Below, piece after piece: positions 13,975-26,655 of a stretch of DNA of 64,000 nucleotides. The stretch is from Mycteria americana. Its lineage: Eukaryota; Chordata; Aves; Ciconiiformes; Ciconiidae. The notes under the pieces are model-generated. The model worked only from the letters and a program-made list of their open reading frames with translations. It made no database searches and was not told the origin of the DNA. The position numbers and the translations under genes were made by a program. The DNA lies in NCBI RefSeq assembly GCF_035582795.1, contig NC_134366.1, positions 135,184,756 through 135,248,755 of the forward strand, written 5' to 3'. How positions within the stretch are numbered: the first letter of the stretch is position 1; the number at the start of each line of letters is the position of its first letter.

Positions 13975-14031
13975 AGAGCTGTTGAGGGAAGCTCAACCTG
14001 ATGGACTTTGGGAGTTGTTGGATTTTTCCAG

Positions 14032-14103
14032 TTCAATCCACTAGATCCGGGTTGCTCCAGTCCTATGTTCAGTCCACTAGATCCAGGTTGCTGCAGTCCC
14101 ATG
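14032..14103. repeat. 36-bp tandem duplication
   Basis: Copies at 14032-14067 and 14068-14103 abut and differ at four positions. Each runs from TTCA(A/G)TCCACTAGATCC to CAGTCC(T/C)ATG. It lies near the start of the putative repeat block. Confidence 0.9.
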
Positions 14104-14327
14104 CTCCTTGGTCCCAGCAGTAGAAAGGCTGACTGTGTATTCCCAATGCATACACACAGCTAACCGCCAGCAAAGCAACACGCACAGGAGGACAGTGCTG
14201 GGTCTGGCACCTCATGTGTAGATGTATGCTCACATGACATGAAGGATACAAATGTGCAGATCCTGTTCTTTGCATCTGGCTGATCAGACTCCAAGCATGC
14301 TAGCGCATCTCACACCCATGCATCCAT

Positions 14328-14344
14328 ACATACACACACACACA
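14328..14344. repeat. Short CA microsatellite
   Basis: A (CA)n run of six to seven units, preceded by CATACATA, inside the repeat-like block at 14-15 kb. Confidence 0.85.
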
Positions 14345-17247
14345 GAGATGTCTCCAGACCTGTGGTTCCTGAGAACAGCCCACTGTCAGGCTCTCCAGAC
14401 CTTTTTCTGGTAGCTGGCTCCCAGACCTTTTACCCTACTCGTTGGCTAGTCCACCATGAAGTTTGCTAACATCTCACACACGCACTCATACACAGAACAG
14501 AAAGCACATTTAGATGAACTTACAGAGAAAACAGTTAGGTGTAGAGTTTAATAAGGGTAGACTGGTGATGAGGTGCTGGGCTTGGCCAGACAACTGTACT
14601 GACCAGCAACTTGCTTATACTTGGCTGGGCCCTTTTGTCTCCCCTTCTCTTCATTTTTCCATGCTTGTTCTTCCCGCCCCCCCCACTTTTATCTCTGTCC
14701 TTGCCTCCTTCCCAAATAAACAACCAGTCCCTAATTATTTTTCCCCTGCAACGCAGTTTCACTACATCCATACCCAAATTTGATATTACTGACAGCATTA
14801 CCTAGGTCTTCTCAGCCTTATATGGTGTCACTAATATGGCCACCTAGATACTCTTGGCCTTGCAAGACTCTTCTCCTCAGAGGTCCCCAGTACTCCTCTC
14901 CACTTCTCAGCGAAGTTTGGCCATTTCTAACATAGCTTCCCCTTAACTAACCATGCAATCCCACCATCCTTTATGGCACTATCCGTAGCTTCTGTCAGCT
15001 TCTCACTCTGGTATTTGTTACTGTCCAGCAATTTCTTATGTCATAGCCAGAGTTCCTCACGTTCTGGTGGCTGGTATAATTTTGTCTTTAATGTATACCA
15101 TATAACCCTTTTTTCTTAATCAGCTATAAAACATTATTTTTCAATGCGGTGTAAAAAAAGCAATTACACTTCTGACAAGTTGACCATTCAGTATGTTGCG
15201 ATATGCTTTGGAAATGAGGTATTTTTATCATTATCAAAGGGTTATTTTGGCATTATACACTTTAAAGGATGCAGTTGTACATCTGTTCACTTTAAATAGT
15301 GAGCAGCACATTCTGTAGTGTCTGTGAAATTATCTATGCAATGGTCATCTGTGTTGTCAGCTTTAAGCAATTTGCAGCTCTCTTGAAGCTGTTGGTATTT
15401 AATAAAGTAGAATCCTCTAATTCTATCTTACTTTGCAACAGTTTTTCTTCACACATTCTTGTCATGAAAAACCTGGCACATAAGCATATCATTTCTGCTG
15501 TCGTGTAGTGGAATTTGTAATTTGCCTAGGAAACGTACACTGTTTTGCTTTTAATGTACTTTAAATAGCAATCAAGCATATGTAGAAGATAAACTGTACG
15601 TCAAGAAATTCCGGCCTTGGTCCAGCCCGCTGGATGGCAATTCAAGTTCTGTTTCACTACTCAGAGAAGCTTTTACAACTTTTACTGTTTTAAGAAGATC
15701 CCTTGAATTAGATTCACTGCCTTCTTTGAGAGCATGGGTTATTCCATCAGAAAATATTGAGGAGCCTTTTGCATGACCAAGTGCTACAACTAATGGTAAA
15801 ATATCTACTGCATGTATTTATTTTGAAATCTAGAGTACCTCAATCCTTCAGTAGAAACATAAACAAGTATCCTGAGGTCTACCAATATCTGTATAGGATG
15901 CTGATGAGAAATTTTCTTTGTAAAGTAAGTAATTAGTCAACTTTTGCTTCCTGAACACAATGTTTTAGATTGCATGAGTGATATAGTAAATCATTCTGGA
16001 TAAGTCACTTTATTGAAGTCAAATTGGAGATTTGTAAATACAGAATAATTGTTATTTAATACTAAGCTTTACATGCCTTGTGGAAAGTTCAGAAAAAAAA
16101 TTGTTGTTCAGCTATATTGCTGTTGAAACACAAATGACACTTCAGTAGTATTGTGGTGGGTTTATTCATAATTGTGTTGTAAGACAGGAGTTTCTTTCTA
16201 CTTAGGAAAGTAAGTGCCCAAGAGCGTGTATGTCAGAAATTTCATGAGAATTCTTATTAACAGCTCAAGGGTGAAAAATTAGATCTCACCAGTGGGAATC
16301 TCATAGATAGGAAAAGCTGTATTCACTAAAAAAGGAGATTCTTTCTGCTTATATTCCTTCAAATAAAAAAACAACAGCTGCTAACAGACTTTCTACAGGG
16401 TTGTGTGAAATACAGTCTTGTTCAGTCAGCTTTGTCAAAAGCTTTGGCCACTGTGAATGTATTTGACGACGTTTTGAGAAAGTACAAAATCATTCAGTAT
16501 CTTCAGACCTGTTAAAAACCTAGGTTTCTAGGTCTTAGCTTTTTAAGATAGTGTAGAAAAGCACACCATGATGGAACCTGAATTTTATATGCTGCTTCTG
16601 AATGAAGAATTAAGGCAAGTCTGCTTCATGTGATTTATGTAAAAAGGCTTCTGATGCATTGTTGACCCCCAGTAATGCAAAAGTGTGCATATCCCAAGAT
16701 AAATGTAAATGCCTGGCAGAATTCAACAATAAAGATAAACTTGTGTTTTACAGAGGATGCCCAATGCCTGTTGCTAAACTGTGAAACATTGTAAACATTC
16801 CCTTTATGCTGAATTAGGCTCTTTCTTATATAATTCCACCTTATTTTATTGTCATTCATTGTTGTCTCTCTGCTCATGCTCTCAGATGCATTTCTAGCGT
16901 GACTCTCATGTGGGTTGAGTAGCATCCTGTGCTTTAGCTGGTATTTACAGGCAGGAGACTTGCTGTATCGGTTGTCGATTGATTTTTCTGTTGTTCATTT
17001 TCATCCTTCTGTTAGAAGAATGGAGAGGTGGAGCAACATGTTAAAGTGCAGGGATGATGCTTCAAGAGAGGGGTAACAGATCACTGCGGATCATTAAATG
17101 GAGAGTATATTCCAGTCAGATGGAAGAGGTTGAGGAAATTGCAGTCACAATACTGAATTAATTTACATGAATATTGGTAGCTGCTGTTTTGCTGCTTTCA
17201 GTAATTTTTCTTAAGACAGAAGACAGTTTTCAGAAAGGGTCATGGAA

Positions 17248-17303
17248 GAAGTGGAGCGGAAGCAGGATTCAAACCTGGTGTCACAAAACTAGCCAAACCA
17301 TAC
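17248..17303 (-). mobile_element. Possible MIR/CORE-SINE scrap
   Basis: AGTGGAGC(G)...AGGATTCAAACCTGGTGTC resembles the antisense tRNA-like head of MIR-type SINEs (the GGATTCGAACC B-box region read in reverse), and AACCATACC near 17298 fits the end of the head. Very short and diverged, so it may be chance. Confidence 0.3.
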
Positions 17304-20300
17304 CTGGAAGAAATGGGAATCAAGTTTAGCTCTAAGACTAGGCCACTCAGTGCATCTGATTACATTTTGAAAATCATTAGGTGTTTCATATGCCAACTTT
17401 CATGAGAAGGGCTACACAGGCAGTATGTGCCCACCAGTAGAAATGAGAAGCTGCACCTGCTGACATGCTCACATTGGATAATAGGAGTGAAGCCATCCAT
17501 ATGTGCCTGCCGTTTCCATGCCGTTTCCACTTTCAACTTCCTCTTCCTGCGTTGGAAAGTATAAAGAGAAACACACAGAAAAAAGTCTCAATGCAGGTAG
17601 TGACTGTGTGGATGTCAGAGAGGGGGCACTTTATTTCCCTCTGCCTCAACAAAAGAAAAATCCAGGGAAGCACTTCTCCTCAGTTGTGTGTCATTCCTTT
17701 CTTTTGTGCCAAATTTGCACGTGTTCCATTTCTTTTGTTTAAAAACCTGTGGAAGGTTGTCTATATTGCACAATTTTGGTAACCCTGAATAGTAAATTCA
17801 GAGCACAAATCCTCAAAGCAGTTAATAAAATCACTGCAACAGACCTCCCACTGAATCCTTCTGGGACTCCTGAGAAAAATAATTAATCTCAAACCTACTT
17901 ATTTCAACATTGTTCACTCACTGAACAAATGTGTGGAAAAAAGACCTTTCTGAAATAATTACCTAATTCACAGATTATGGTTCTGACTGAGAAAAGTACT
18001 TAGCCATAATGGAGACGCCAGGCCGCTTTTCTTATAATTTTCCTAGTGTAGATTCCCAAAGGGAAGACTTAAGCACAAAAGCTGATGTCACTGAGAAGAT
18101 GTATTATTACTATTGGTATTATTTTTATTTTTGTAGTGATATTTAGGAGCTTGTATAAATGAGGTTCTCACTTTGCTAAGCATTTTGTATGCAAATAGTG
18201 AAGAGATTGGCTCTTCCTTTATGGGGTTTACATCATAAATAATGAGGGGTCCAGCAAATTAATGAGCAGCTGAGTTCTCTTTGAAAAAAATAAAAAAGAA
18301 TTAAAATTGTTGTGGTGCTTTGTCTAGATGGTTTTCCCTAATTTTGAAATATGCAAATTTTCCATTGTTTTTGCAAATTTTTTGAGAAGCAAAGCTCAGT
18401 TCTCTCTTGCAAACTTACAGCAGAACATAAAAATTGTGGCTTACGAGGGGCTAAAGGTATGTGGAAAGGATTTTTCATGTCCTTAGTGATTCCTTCACTG
18501 ACAATGAAGACAGCATGATCAGAAGAAGTAATGGTGAGCATAGCGCTGTAGCTGGGCAAGTTGTGGGCCAGTTCATGGCCAAGCCTGTCCATCTGTGAGG
18601 AAGGAAGCAGAGCAGCGTCTGCAGCATGGTTGCGTTCCCAGTCTGCACAAGTGAGCGAGAGCTGCAAAAAAGGTGGGAAACGGGCAGAGCCTTGGCCTTG
18701 TGATTGTCACTGTAGGACATAAGAAACCTCTTGCGCAATGATTTTCAGAATGGATAAGTGTTGTCCCTTTGTAGGAGATGTAACACCAACACCTTGCATC
18801 AGCTGTAGAATGAAGGTACTGCTGCCCGATCAGGTGTTCCTCTCCAATCCAAGCCTAAGGACTTGGTAGTTGGGTACTGTTGTTCACTTCCAGTTTCTTA
18901 CCATTCTCATCTCTCTTCTTTCTGTACCATCTTTCAGAAGTAAGGTAGAAATAAAGGGACTGGTTTCTCAGCATGTCCATGTGCCCGTTTGATATCTACC
19001 TTTAGTGGGGTGTGTGGTTTGATTTCTGAGTAAGAGCAGCTTTCTCAAGAGCAGTGTCTCTGCAGTCAAGAGCTCTGTGCCCTGTTCTGTTGGAGTCAGC
19101 TGGATGTTTTATTTGACTTCCATTAAATTTCTCTAAGGTTTGATTTTGCCCTCATCGAAAGAACGGCAGGTAATTCTTACTGTGCCAGGCAAGTCTGTAA
19201 GGAGGCTTAAAATCCCAGACTAGTGGGCAGTGTAGCAGAGCAGGTTTAAAACCATCGTGCAGTGCCTGTTCACTCGGCAGCAGAAGCTTTGAAGGTGAAC
19301 AGTGTGATAAGCGACAGTACCCCGCTGGCAAAGGTGTCGTGCCACACGCTGTTGCTGCCTATACTGACCTGCAAAGGAGCTCCGGTGGCTGCGGCCGTAG
19401 GTGTGTTGGCCAGTGTTTGTGTGCCAAGTTTGCCTACAGGCACCGTAACTGAAGGTAATTCTTCTTTTAACAGGCTTAGCTATTCTGAAAACAAATTGGA
19501 CTACACCACAGAAAACATTTCATTTAGAAATATTTATTTGTAGGCAAGTGAGCTGTGAAAATATAAATCTCTTGATAAACTCTCCCTGCTGTATCAACAT
19601 TGATGGTACACAAGGCAATTTCTTGCTGTGCTCTGTTCTTTCACGGGAACCAGAAAATCCCAGGAAACATTCAGTTTGTCTTTAAAGCGCAGCACTAATG
19701 ATCTTGTTACAAGTTTACATCTGACACAGGAGCGACTTCATCTGTGTTTGCAAATGTTTTCTTCCTCTTGCTAAATAAGTTCTGGCAGTAACTCATTTGA
19801 AATTTAATAGGAGACTTGTAGCAGCATACAATAAATTAACTATTAATTCAGAGGATGATTTTTTGAATGCTAAAATTTCGAAACAATTAACTTAATAATG
19901 ATTTTTCATATTGGTTCCATCCTCAACACATTAACTGCTCATTACATCTTTGTATTGCCTATTGATCCATCTATTATACCAGTTTATTCCATTCTCCTGC
20001 ATACCAATTGCACCCAGGAGCCTGAATTTATGGGAACAGTTAAATGACATTTAATGCACTGTAGCTGGGAAACAGAGCTAGTAGACAAACCTATTATTAT
20101 ACTAATGGAGTTTTTTGAATTACATCTCACTAAGCTCAATGTTATCTTCCATGGTATTCTCAAACCCAATGACAGGTGGGATAGTTTAATATCTTCTGAG
20201 CTGTGTACAGTTCTGGTCTGTTTGCTTAATGAACCCATAGTTCCAGACATTGTTTTCCTTTATTTCTAAAGAAGCTTAAATGTTTAAAACAGTCATAAAC

Positions 20301-21169
20301 AAAACAAGCAAGCAGCAAAATTGTTCTGGACCGTGGAGGTAGTTTTCCTTTCAGACATCTGAGGAAGCAGCAGTGCACTGCCCCTATTTCTGAATAAATC
20401 AGAATAGAATTAGTTGGAAAAATCCTTCTAGAACCATAAAACAATGCTAGTATAAATGACGATGACTCACCTGATTTCTGTGGAATTATGTGGTTAAAAA
20501 CCGAATTCTGTCTGTGGATTGAAAGTTACATCATTTTGGAGAGGTAGGAAAAACTCCACCCTGGAGGGACCTTCTCATTTCTTTGCTGAGAAGCAAGAAC
20601 AAATGCTCCAATGTCTTAAGTAGAGTAAACAGAAACATTTGATCTCAGATATTCCTGACTAAAATTGCTGATGATTACCTTTGGCTAGGGTTTTGTATAA
20701 GTTTGAAGAAGGTTAAACAAACCGCAGTCCACCAAATCTTTTACAATTCAGATCATTCCTCTTTTCTTATGAAATTCAGCTGGCAGTGACATTTGAGAAC
20801 TCTTTGCCTCCTGGAGGGTGCAAGGCAATATTAATGCCTTGGCACCTCTTCTCCTGTAGATAAACAAATGCAGAACGACCAGCCTCGTTTTGTCCAGGCA
20901 ATAAGCAAGCAAAAGCTGCCAGTCGGCAGGACATGAGGAAAACTAGTTCCTCTGCAGCTGAGTAACTCCTTTTATGTTCACTGGGCACGTGAGCAATGAA
21001 ACACTTAGTTGTGCTTGGGTTTTTAGCTGGAGGCGAGAAGGAAGAGATAGGAAGAGATGATGGCTCACCTTGTTCTTGGTACCATCAACAAGAAGACAAA
21101 TCTCTTTGGGAATATTAGGAATTTTACTTGTAAATATAAAAAATACAGTATTAGCTTAGTTCTTGCTGG

Positions 21170-21720
21170 TCTGAGGGAGGCAGCCACGCAGTCAGGCTCT
21201 GCTCCTGAGGCCTGACATACTATGCGGTTAATACACTCCATTGCAGAGGTGACAAAACCTCTCCTGAGTGTGAGCTATCCACGCAATCCTGACACTCTTC
21301 CTTTGTAACGGAGCTTTTCATTCTCTCGCTCTCTGCATTCATGGAGGCGGTTTGAATCCCTCTCGCTCGCACAGGGGCAGGCTCGTGCCTCCTCGCGATG
21401 CTGGAGCCCTGCTGGTGCCCTGCTGGACAAAGGAACTCCCAGGGCTTTTCATTTCCATGATGCGGTGGCACAGAGTTACTTGGCTCCTCTTTCGTTGATG
21501 AGCTGGATGGAAGAGGGGCTATCGCAACAGCCGCAGCCTACGTGGTGCTGCCTGCCTACATCCTTTGTCACAGAACCTGAAAAGAATATATTACCGGAGT
21601 CAACAGTTGTCTTGGGTTGTCAGTCAGTACTACAGCAGCCTGTTTGGAGAGAGTTGAGGCTGGAGAGTCACCTTCCCCCCGCCCCCCCCGGCTTTATTTA
21701 TGAGGAGTGTTCTGCAGAGT
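21170..21720. other. CpG- and GC-richer patch
   Basis: About 19 CpGs are spread over 550 bp, including CTCGCTCGCAC and CCTCGCGATG near 21360-21400 and a C-run near 21675-21690, within CpG-poor DNA. A 102-codon plus frame (21465-21773) and an 83-codon minus frame cross it, neither recognisable. It could be a small regulatory element or an unrecognised decayed repeat. Confidence 0.3.
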
Positions 21721-22039
21721 TGTCAGGAGAAGCTGCAAGCAATGTTAGAAAACAGATGGGAGACCTTGCTTAGGATTCAGCAATGAGCTGAATGAGATGA
21801 CAGAGCTTGATCTGCGCCTTTCTGAAAATCAAATAAATGTACCCCATGGATCATATGTTGTTCTGAAATAGGATACACCTGTCCAAGAGTATTTCATCTT
21901 TTCAAAAATCTCTGTTATTTTTACTTCTGCAATTGTTTCCTTTCCCGTCACACACTTTTTACTGAAATACCACATCTACTCTCCCAATAATAATTCCCAT
22001 GAAGGCATTCGACAAGCCCTTTAATATCTGAGGTCTTAG

Positions 22040-22240
22040 CATGACCTGTCCTGACCCTTTTAAGGAATTTACTCCTATGGGACTTAGAAATGACCAAAGG
22101 AGATTTACAATCATTCTTTACAAGTGTAGAGAAAGCCAGTCTTTGAGTAACCTATCTCAAATTAGCATTATTGGCAGCTTGGCAGGTATTAATAATGTAA
22201 TTACCTTTCCCACAATCACCTATGCTAATCTGAATGTATA
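22040..22240. promoter_or_regulatory. Candidate conserved noncoding element
   Basis: A repeat-free segment without homopolymer noise and dense in transcription-factor-like words: AAATTAGCATTATTGGCAGC, TTGGCAGG, and the imperfect palindrome GGTATTAATAATGTAATTACC at about 22186-22206. Homeodomain TAAT cores and NFI-like TTGGCA half-sites cluster together. This texture is typical of vertebrate developmental enhancers. Conservation itself cannot be seen from one sequence. Confidence 0.25.
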
Positions 22241-23031
22241 AAGCTACTTTTTTTCCCCTAAAGGAGACCTAAATATGTGGATATGTTTTGGGTTTGCACT
22301 CCAGATTTATTTGCTGTTACTTTTAGTTGAAATATCAGCAAATGAGGTTGTAAAAGCACATATCTTTTCTGTGGTCTGTCAAGAGCAGTGTCGCTTAATG
22401 TTAGGAGTATTTAGATGTGATTCTCTCGGAATCATTCTGATTTTTATGTAAGTAAGAAAATCCCTCTGGAATTTGCACAGAATTTCAGTGCAGTCCAGTA
22501 CTGGAGGGCATCCAAGATCAGAAGATACATCTAGTGAAGACATTAAATAGCTATCTCAGCCTAGTAAAATGACAGAACAGATTTAAAAAGGATGAGGATC
22601 ATCTTAGTGGCTTTTTGTTTTCCACTTTGAATTTTTGCAACTCTTGGTCTCTGGTATTTTTTCCAACTTCAATTTCTATACTGTTAATACCACTGGAAGC
22701 TATTGGTGACTCAAGAAAATCAGAATGGCTTATCTGTGACATTCAAGGTGACTTTTTTAAAAAGGGTGACAAAATGTCTAGCGATCACTGTAAATCTATG
22801 TTAGCTGAATTAGAAAATAGTTTTCAATACCAGGAACTTGGCAGGAGTTTGACCCGAATTATTTCAGTGCAACCTTGGTGATAGAAATCAAAAATATATT
22901 AATCCATGAGAGGGCTGAATTATTTGTTACGGGCAGTTTTATGCAGAGTTTTTCTTTTTAATGAACAGTTCACCAGCAGATCAAACACAGCTTATCTATT
23001 ATATTTACTTCCCATAAAAGTAAATGTAATG

Positions 23032-23081
23032 TAAATATAAAAGTATAGACTTCTTATATAAATATAAAAGTATAGACTTCT
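23032..23081. repeat. 27-bp period tandem duplication
   Basis: The 23-bp word starting TAAATATAAAAGTATAGAC appears exactly at 23032-23054 and 23059-23081, separated by TATA. It is a small local duplication in AT-rich DNA. Confidence 0.95.
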
Positions 23082-23520
23082 GCCTTTGATGACAGTACAT
23101 TTCTTCATTTGCTGTAGAGCATGTGGTGTGGTTTCCCTTCCCAGTTTTTAAGAAAAATAAGAAGAAATCATCAGTTCCCCGTTTCCTTAGAGCAATAACT
23201 GAAGAACAGACCTGGGGTGTTGATGATCTTTTTTGCAGAAGTTGGCATTGATCCTACAGTTTGTGGGTGTCATCTCAGCTGTGCTGAGGAGACTCAATTT
23301 TTACTGACTTCATTATCAACAGTCATTGATTTTTGGTGAAAACAGCTAATGTTCAAGATGCTCAGCATGAGGAGATGCTTGATACCTTTCAGGACCGAGC
23401 TATTCCCATAACCCTAGATTTAAAATGCCTCCTTGGCCATGAGGGAGAATGAGATATACAACACGTACTGGCTGTTGGGTAGATGCTATAGTCAGCATTC
23501 TTCTCTCACATGAGTGCGTA

Positions 23521-25203
23521 GAATCATAGAATAGTTTGGGTTGAAAGGGACCTTTAAAGGTCATCTAGTCCAACCCCCCTGCAATGAGCAGGGACATCTC
23601 AACTAGATCAGGTTGCTCAGAGCCCCGTCCAACCTGACCTTGAATGTTTCAAGGGATGTGGCATCTACCACCTTTCTGGGCAACCTGTTCCAGTGCCTCA
23701 CCACCCTCATAATAAAAAATTTCTTCCTTATATCTAGTCTCAATCTACCCTCTTTTAGGTTAAAACTATTACCCCTTGTCCTGTCTCTACAGGCCCTACT
23801 AAAAAGTCTGTCCCCATCTTTCTTATAAGCCCCCTTTAAGTACTGAAAGGATGCAATAAGGTCTCCCCGGAGCCTTCTCTTCTTCAGGCTGAACAACCCC
23901 AGCTCTCTCAGCCTTTCGTCATAGGAGAGGTGTTCCATCGCTCTGATCATTTTCGTGTCCCTCCTCTGGACCCGCTCCAACAGCTCCATGTCTTTCCTGT
24001 GCTGAGGACTCCAGAGCTGGATGCAGTACTCCAGGTGGGGTCTCATCAGAGAGGGAGTAGAGAGGCAGAATCACCTCCCTCGACCTGCTGGCCACGCTTC
24101 TTTTGATGCAGCCCAGGATATGGTTGGCCTTCTGGGCTGTGAGTGCACATTGTCGGCTCACGTCCAGCTTTTCATCCACCAGTACCCCCAAGTCCTTCTC
24201 CACAGGTCTGCTCTCAATCCCTTCATCCCCCAGCCTGTATTGGTATTGGGGAGTGCCCCTACCCATGTGCAGGACCTTGCACTAGGCCTTGTTGAACCTC
24301 ATGAGGTTCACATGGGCCCACTTCTCGAGCTCTTCCAGGTCCGTCTGGATGGCATCCTGTCCCTCAGGTGTGTCAACTGCACCACTCAGCTTGGTGTCAT
24401 CTGCAAACTTGCTGAGGTTGGATTTGATCCTACTGTCTATGTCATTGATGAAGATATTAAACAGTACTGGTCCCAATACAGACCCCTGAAGGTCACAAAT
24501 TGTCACTGATCTCCATCTGGAAATTGAGCCATTGACCAGTACCCTCTGGATGCCACCATCCAACCAATTCCTCATCCACCGAACAGTCCACCCATCAAAT
24601 CCATAACTCTCTAATTTAGAGAGAAGGATATTGTGGGGGGCCATCTCAAAGGCCTTACAGAAGTCCAGATAGACAACATCTGTAGCTCTTCCCTTGTCCA
24701 CTGGTGTAGTCACTCCATCATAGAAGGGCCATTAGGTTGGTCAGGCAGGACTTGCCCTTGGTGAAGACATGCCGGCTGTCTTGAATCACCTCCCTGTTCT
24801 CCATGTGCCCTAGCATAGCTTCTAGCATCTGTTCCATGATCTTTGCAGGCACTGAGGTGATGCTGACAGGTTGGTAGTTCCCAGGGTCCTCCTTTCTACC
24901 CTTTTTAAAAATGGGTGCAATGTTTCCCTTTTTCCAGTCACCAGGGACTTCACCTGACTGCTGTGACTTTTCAAATATCATGGAGAGTGGCTTGGCAACT
25001 ACATCAGCCAATTCCCTCAGGGCTCTGGGATGCATCTCGTCAGGTCCCATAGACTTAAGTATGTTCAGGTTCCTCAGGTGGTCACAAACCTGATCTTCTC
25101 TTGCAGTGGGAGGGACTTTGCTCCCCCAGTCCCTGTCTTGCAGTCCATCCACTTGAGAGGTGTGGGAAGAGAGGTTGCCAGTGAAGACTGGCACAAAGTA
25201 TTT
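23521..25203 (-). mobile_element. CR1 LINE, 5'-truncated, minus strand
   Basis: The element's 3' end is at 23521, where the plus strand reads GAATCATAGAATAG, the reverse of the CR1 terminal ATTCTATGATTC tail, which CR1 has in place of poly(A). An 82-bp 3' UTR precedes the ORF2 stop at 23603. ORF2 remnants run back to about 25203, where similarity ends abruptly. This is the usual 5' truncation of target-primed reverse transcription. No target duplication is seen, as expected for CR1. The 3' end closely resembles the copies at 42.2 and 43.0 kb, so all three are probably of one subfamily. The full-length family is several kb, so most of the 5' part is missing. Confidence 0.95.
23603..25200 (-). 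pseudogene. CR1 ORF2 reverse-transcriptase remnant, frameshifted
   Basis: Three minus-strand pieces make up the C-terminal part of CR1 ORF2. 25200-24718 carries [19 protein letters not shown], the [16 protein letters not shown] segment and [11 protein letters not shown]. After a frame change, 24713-24282 carries motif A ([11 protein letters not shown], with the usual second Asp changed to Glu) and the catalytic FADDTKLSG. An in-frame TAG at 24282-24284 then interrupts NKA*CKVLH. The frame continues with EKDLGVLVDEKLDVS and shifts again near 24046-24060 into LEYCIQLWSP...[24 protein letters not shown] and HWNRLPRKVVDA, ending at 23603. Two frameshifts and at least one stop make it dead. In an intact element the protein would reverse-transcribe CR1 RNA at the nicked target. 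The endonuclease domain is absent through truncation. Confidence 0.92.
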
Positions 25204-26650
25204 ATGTTTGCATTTGCATATATAGTGCCATTTGTGAATGGTGAGTATGGTCATTTCTCCTTATCTCTGTTGTTGTTTGATTAATTGTCGGAGCACCAGG
25301 GCTTTTCCCAGGACTTTTCAGGTAACTCTTGTGCATTCCCTGATTGGCACATCTGACAAATTCAGTAATTAAACTGTATGGTGCAGTCCATGCGATCCCT
25401 TATTTTTATCTGTCCCATTTGCTTACCTGCGTCTCCCCCAACGCTCTGAGTGTGGACGAGAGAACTGCTGAGTGTTCAGTAAAGTGATATTTATGTGTCT
25501 ACTTCTGAAGTTTACTAAATTTCCATCCTTTCACTGCCACCCTTACTCACTCACCCCAATCAAGAACCAGTCCGTCTCATTCAAGAAGCAGCAAATGTAA
25601 TTCACACTCCCAAATGAGACTCATTCTGCTATAAATGTATCCCTTTCTGCAGTTTACCTTGTTTTCCTTTCTGCCCTCATGTTGAAGAGATATTTAGATG
25701 TTTTATTTGAGAAAGCTAGTGATTTTGTGAGCTCTTTCTAGCTTTTTATCACCATCACTTCAAAACACAGATGGGCCAGTCAGTTTAGGATAGACACGGT
25801 TTACTTGAATTACAAATATAAGAAAAGTCGTGTGACTAATTTTTCATCTTTATTTTGTAGTGCTACCCTCCCAAAGCCAAGGGCAGCCTAGAGGGTATCC
25901 TAAAATAACAGGAGATGTCTTCACGTAAGCTTTATTAGTTGATTTGTTAGAGAGGGATATTCTGTTCCAGCCTTATGGCCAGTAGAGAATTCACCTAATT
26001 TGTCAAAAAAGGGAACCGTTTTATTTTTTATCACTCATTCACATCTGAAAGTGGTCATAGGAATATTTTTATAAGGACTTGCCTGAGGAATAACTTCTTA
26101 AAGCAAGGCAGGTTAAGTTGCCAAGTAACAAGGGAAAAGAACTGGAAGGTGCAGGGCAGTTGAACATGAATCTTTTTTTTACATTTTCTTCTTTTATTTA
26201 CATTTTTATTTTACATTTTTGGATGTAAAATACATTTACAAATGCTTGACTTTGGAATAAATTGTTCTGTAAGGTAGGTATAGATACATTCCCATTTCAA
26301 AACTGTTGTCTTGCTTTTGGCGATATTAGCATTTCTTTTATTAACTGCTGTTCTTCAAATCCAGGCTTGCTCATCTGGTCTTCTGTATGGTACTGTTTTT
26401 GTGATTCTAGCTTGTGCAAAATCCATGTGCATGACGTCATCGCATACCAGTTGCAAAATAGCCATTGTTTTACCTTGTCTTATGCTAGGACTTGTCTTAA
26501 GTCTAGGACTTTCTTGCTGTCTTTTGTTCCAGCTGTAGAGAGAAAATGGGATGCCAACATAGGTGGACAGTTATCACATCAAATGAGATTACCTTTTTCA
26601 TACTTTTCACGTGGCCCTAGTATACAAGAAAGTGAGGGAATTTGATGAGA
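25204..26650. other. Unique noncoding DNA
   Basis: No gene recognised. A T-rich low-complexity stretch (TTTACATTTT words) lies at about 26170-26225. The 127-codon frame at 26262-26645 opens on TTG, has no domain and runs up to the LTR insertion site, so it is taken as chance. Confidence 0.55.
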
Positions 26651-26655
26651 GTTGT
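26651..26655. repeat. Target-site duplication, left copy (GTTGT)
   Basis: GTTGT directly precedes the TGTGGTGGG terminus of the LTR and is repeated exactly at 27865-27869 after the TACA terminus. A 5-bp duplication is typical of ERVL-class integration. Confidence 0.85.

Larger units (their letters stand above)
13975..15100. mobile_element. Unidentified interspersed repeat, possibly a decayed LTR
   Basis: This block differs in texture from its flanks. It is CA/CT-rich, starts near a TGTTGAGG...GCTCAAC palindrome at 13980, contains a 36-bp tandem duplication (14032-14103), a CA microsatellite (14328-14344), two uses of CTCCAGACCT and CCAGACCTTTT motifs (about 14350-14430), a C-run, and a pyrimidine-rich tract ending in AATAAA at about 14713. 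On the minus strand a CCATATAAGG-like TATA element lies near 14812-14821 and an ATTAAA near 14545. These are features seen in avian ERV LTRs. I could not find convincing TG...CA ends or a target duplication, so family, borders and orientation are uncertain. Confidence 0.4.
15101..23520. other. Unique noncoding DNA
   Basis: No gene recognised in this stretch. Short frames overlap on both strands without family signatures. Listed separately are a possible SINE scrap at 17248, a CpG-richer patch at 21170-21720, a homeodomain-motif-rich segment at 22040-22240 and a 27-bp duplication at 23032. A moderately GC-richer segment at about 19255-19456 has an open frame and a donor-like AAGGTAATT at its end but no clear acceptor. 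Confidence 0.55.

Noticed and set aside
24021..24509. 162-codon plus-strand open frame
   Set aside because: Antisense shadow of the minus-strand CR1 reverse-transcriptase region.
26262..26645. 127-codon Cys-rich plus-strand frame ending just before the LTR
   Set aside because: Opens on TTG. The Cys content follows from TG-rich DNA and no family or splice context supports it.
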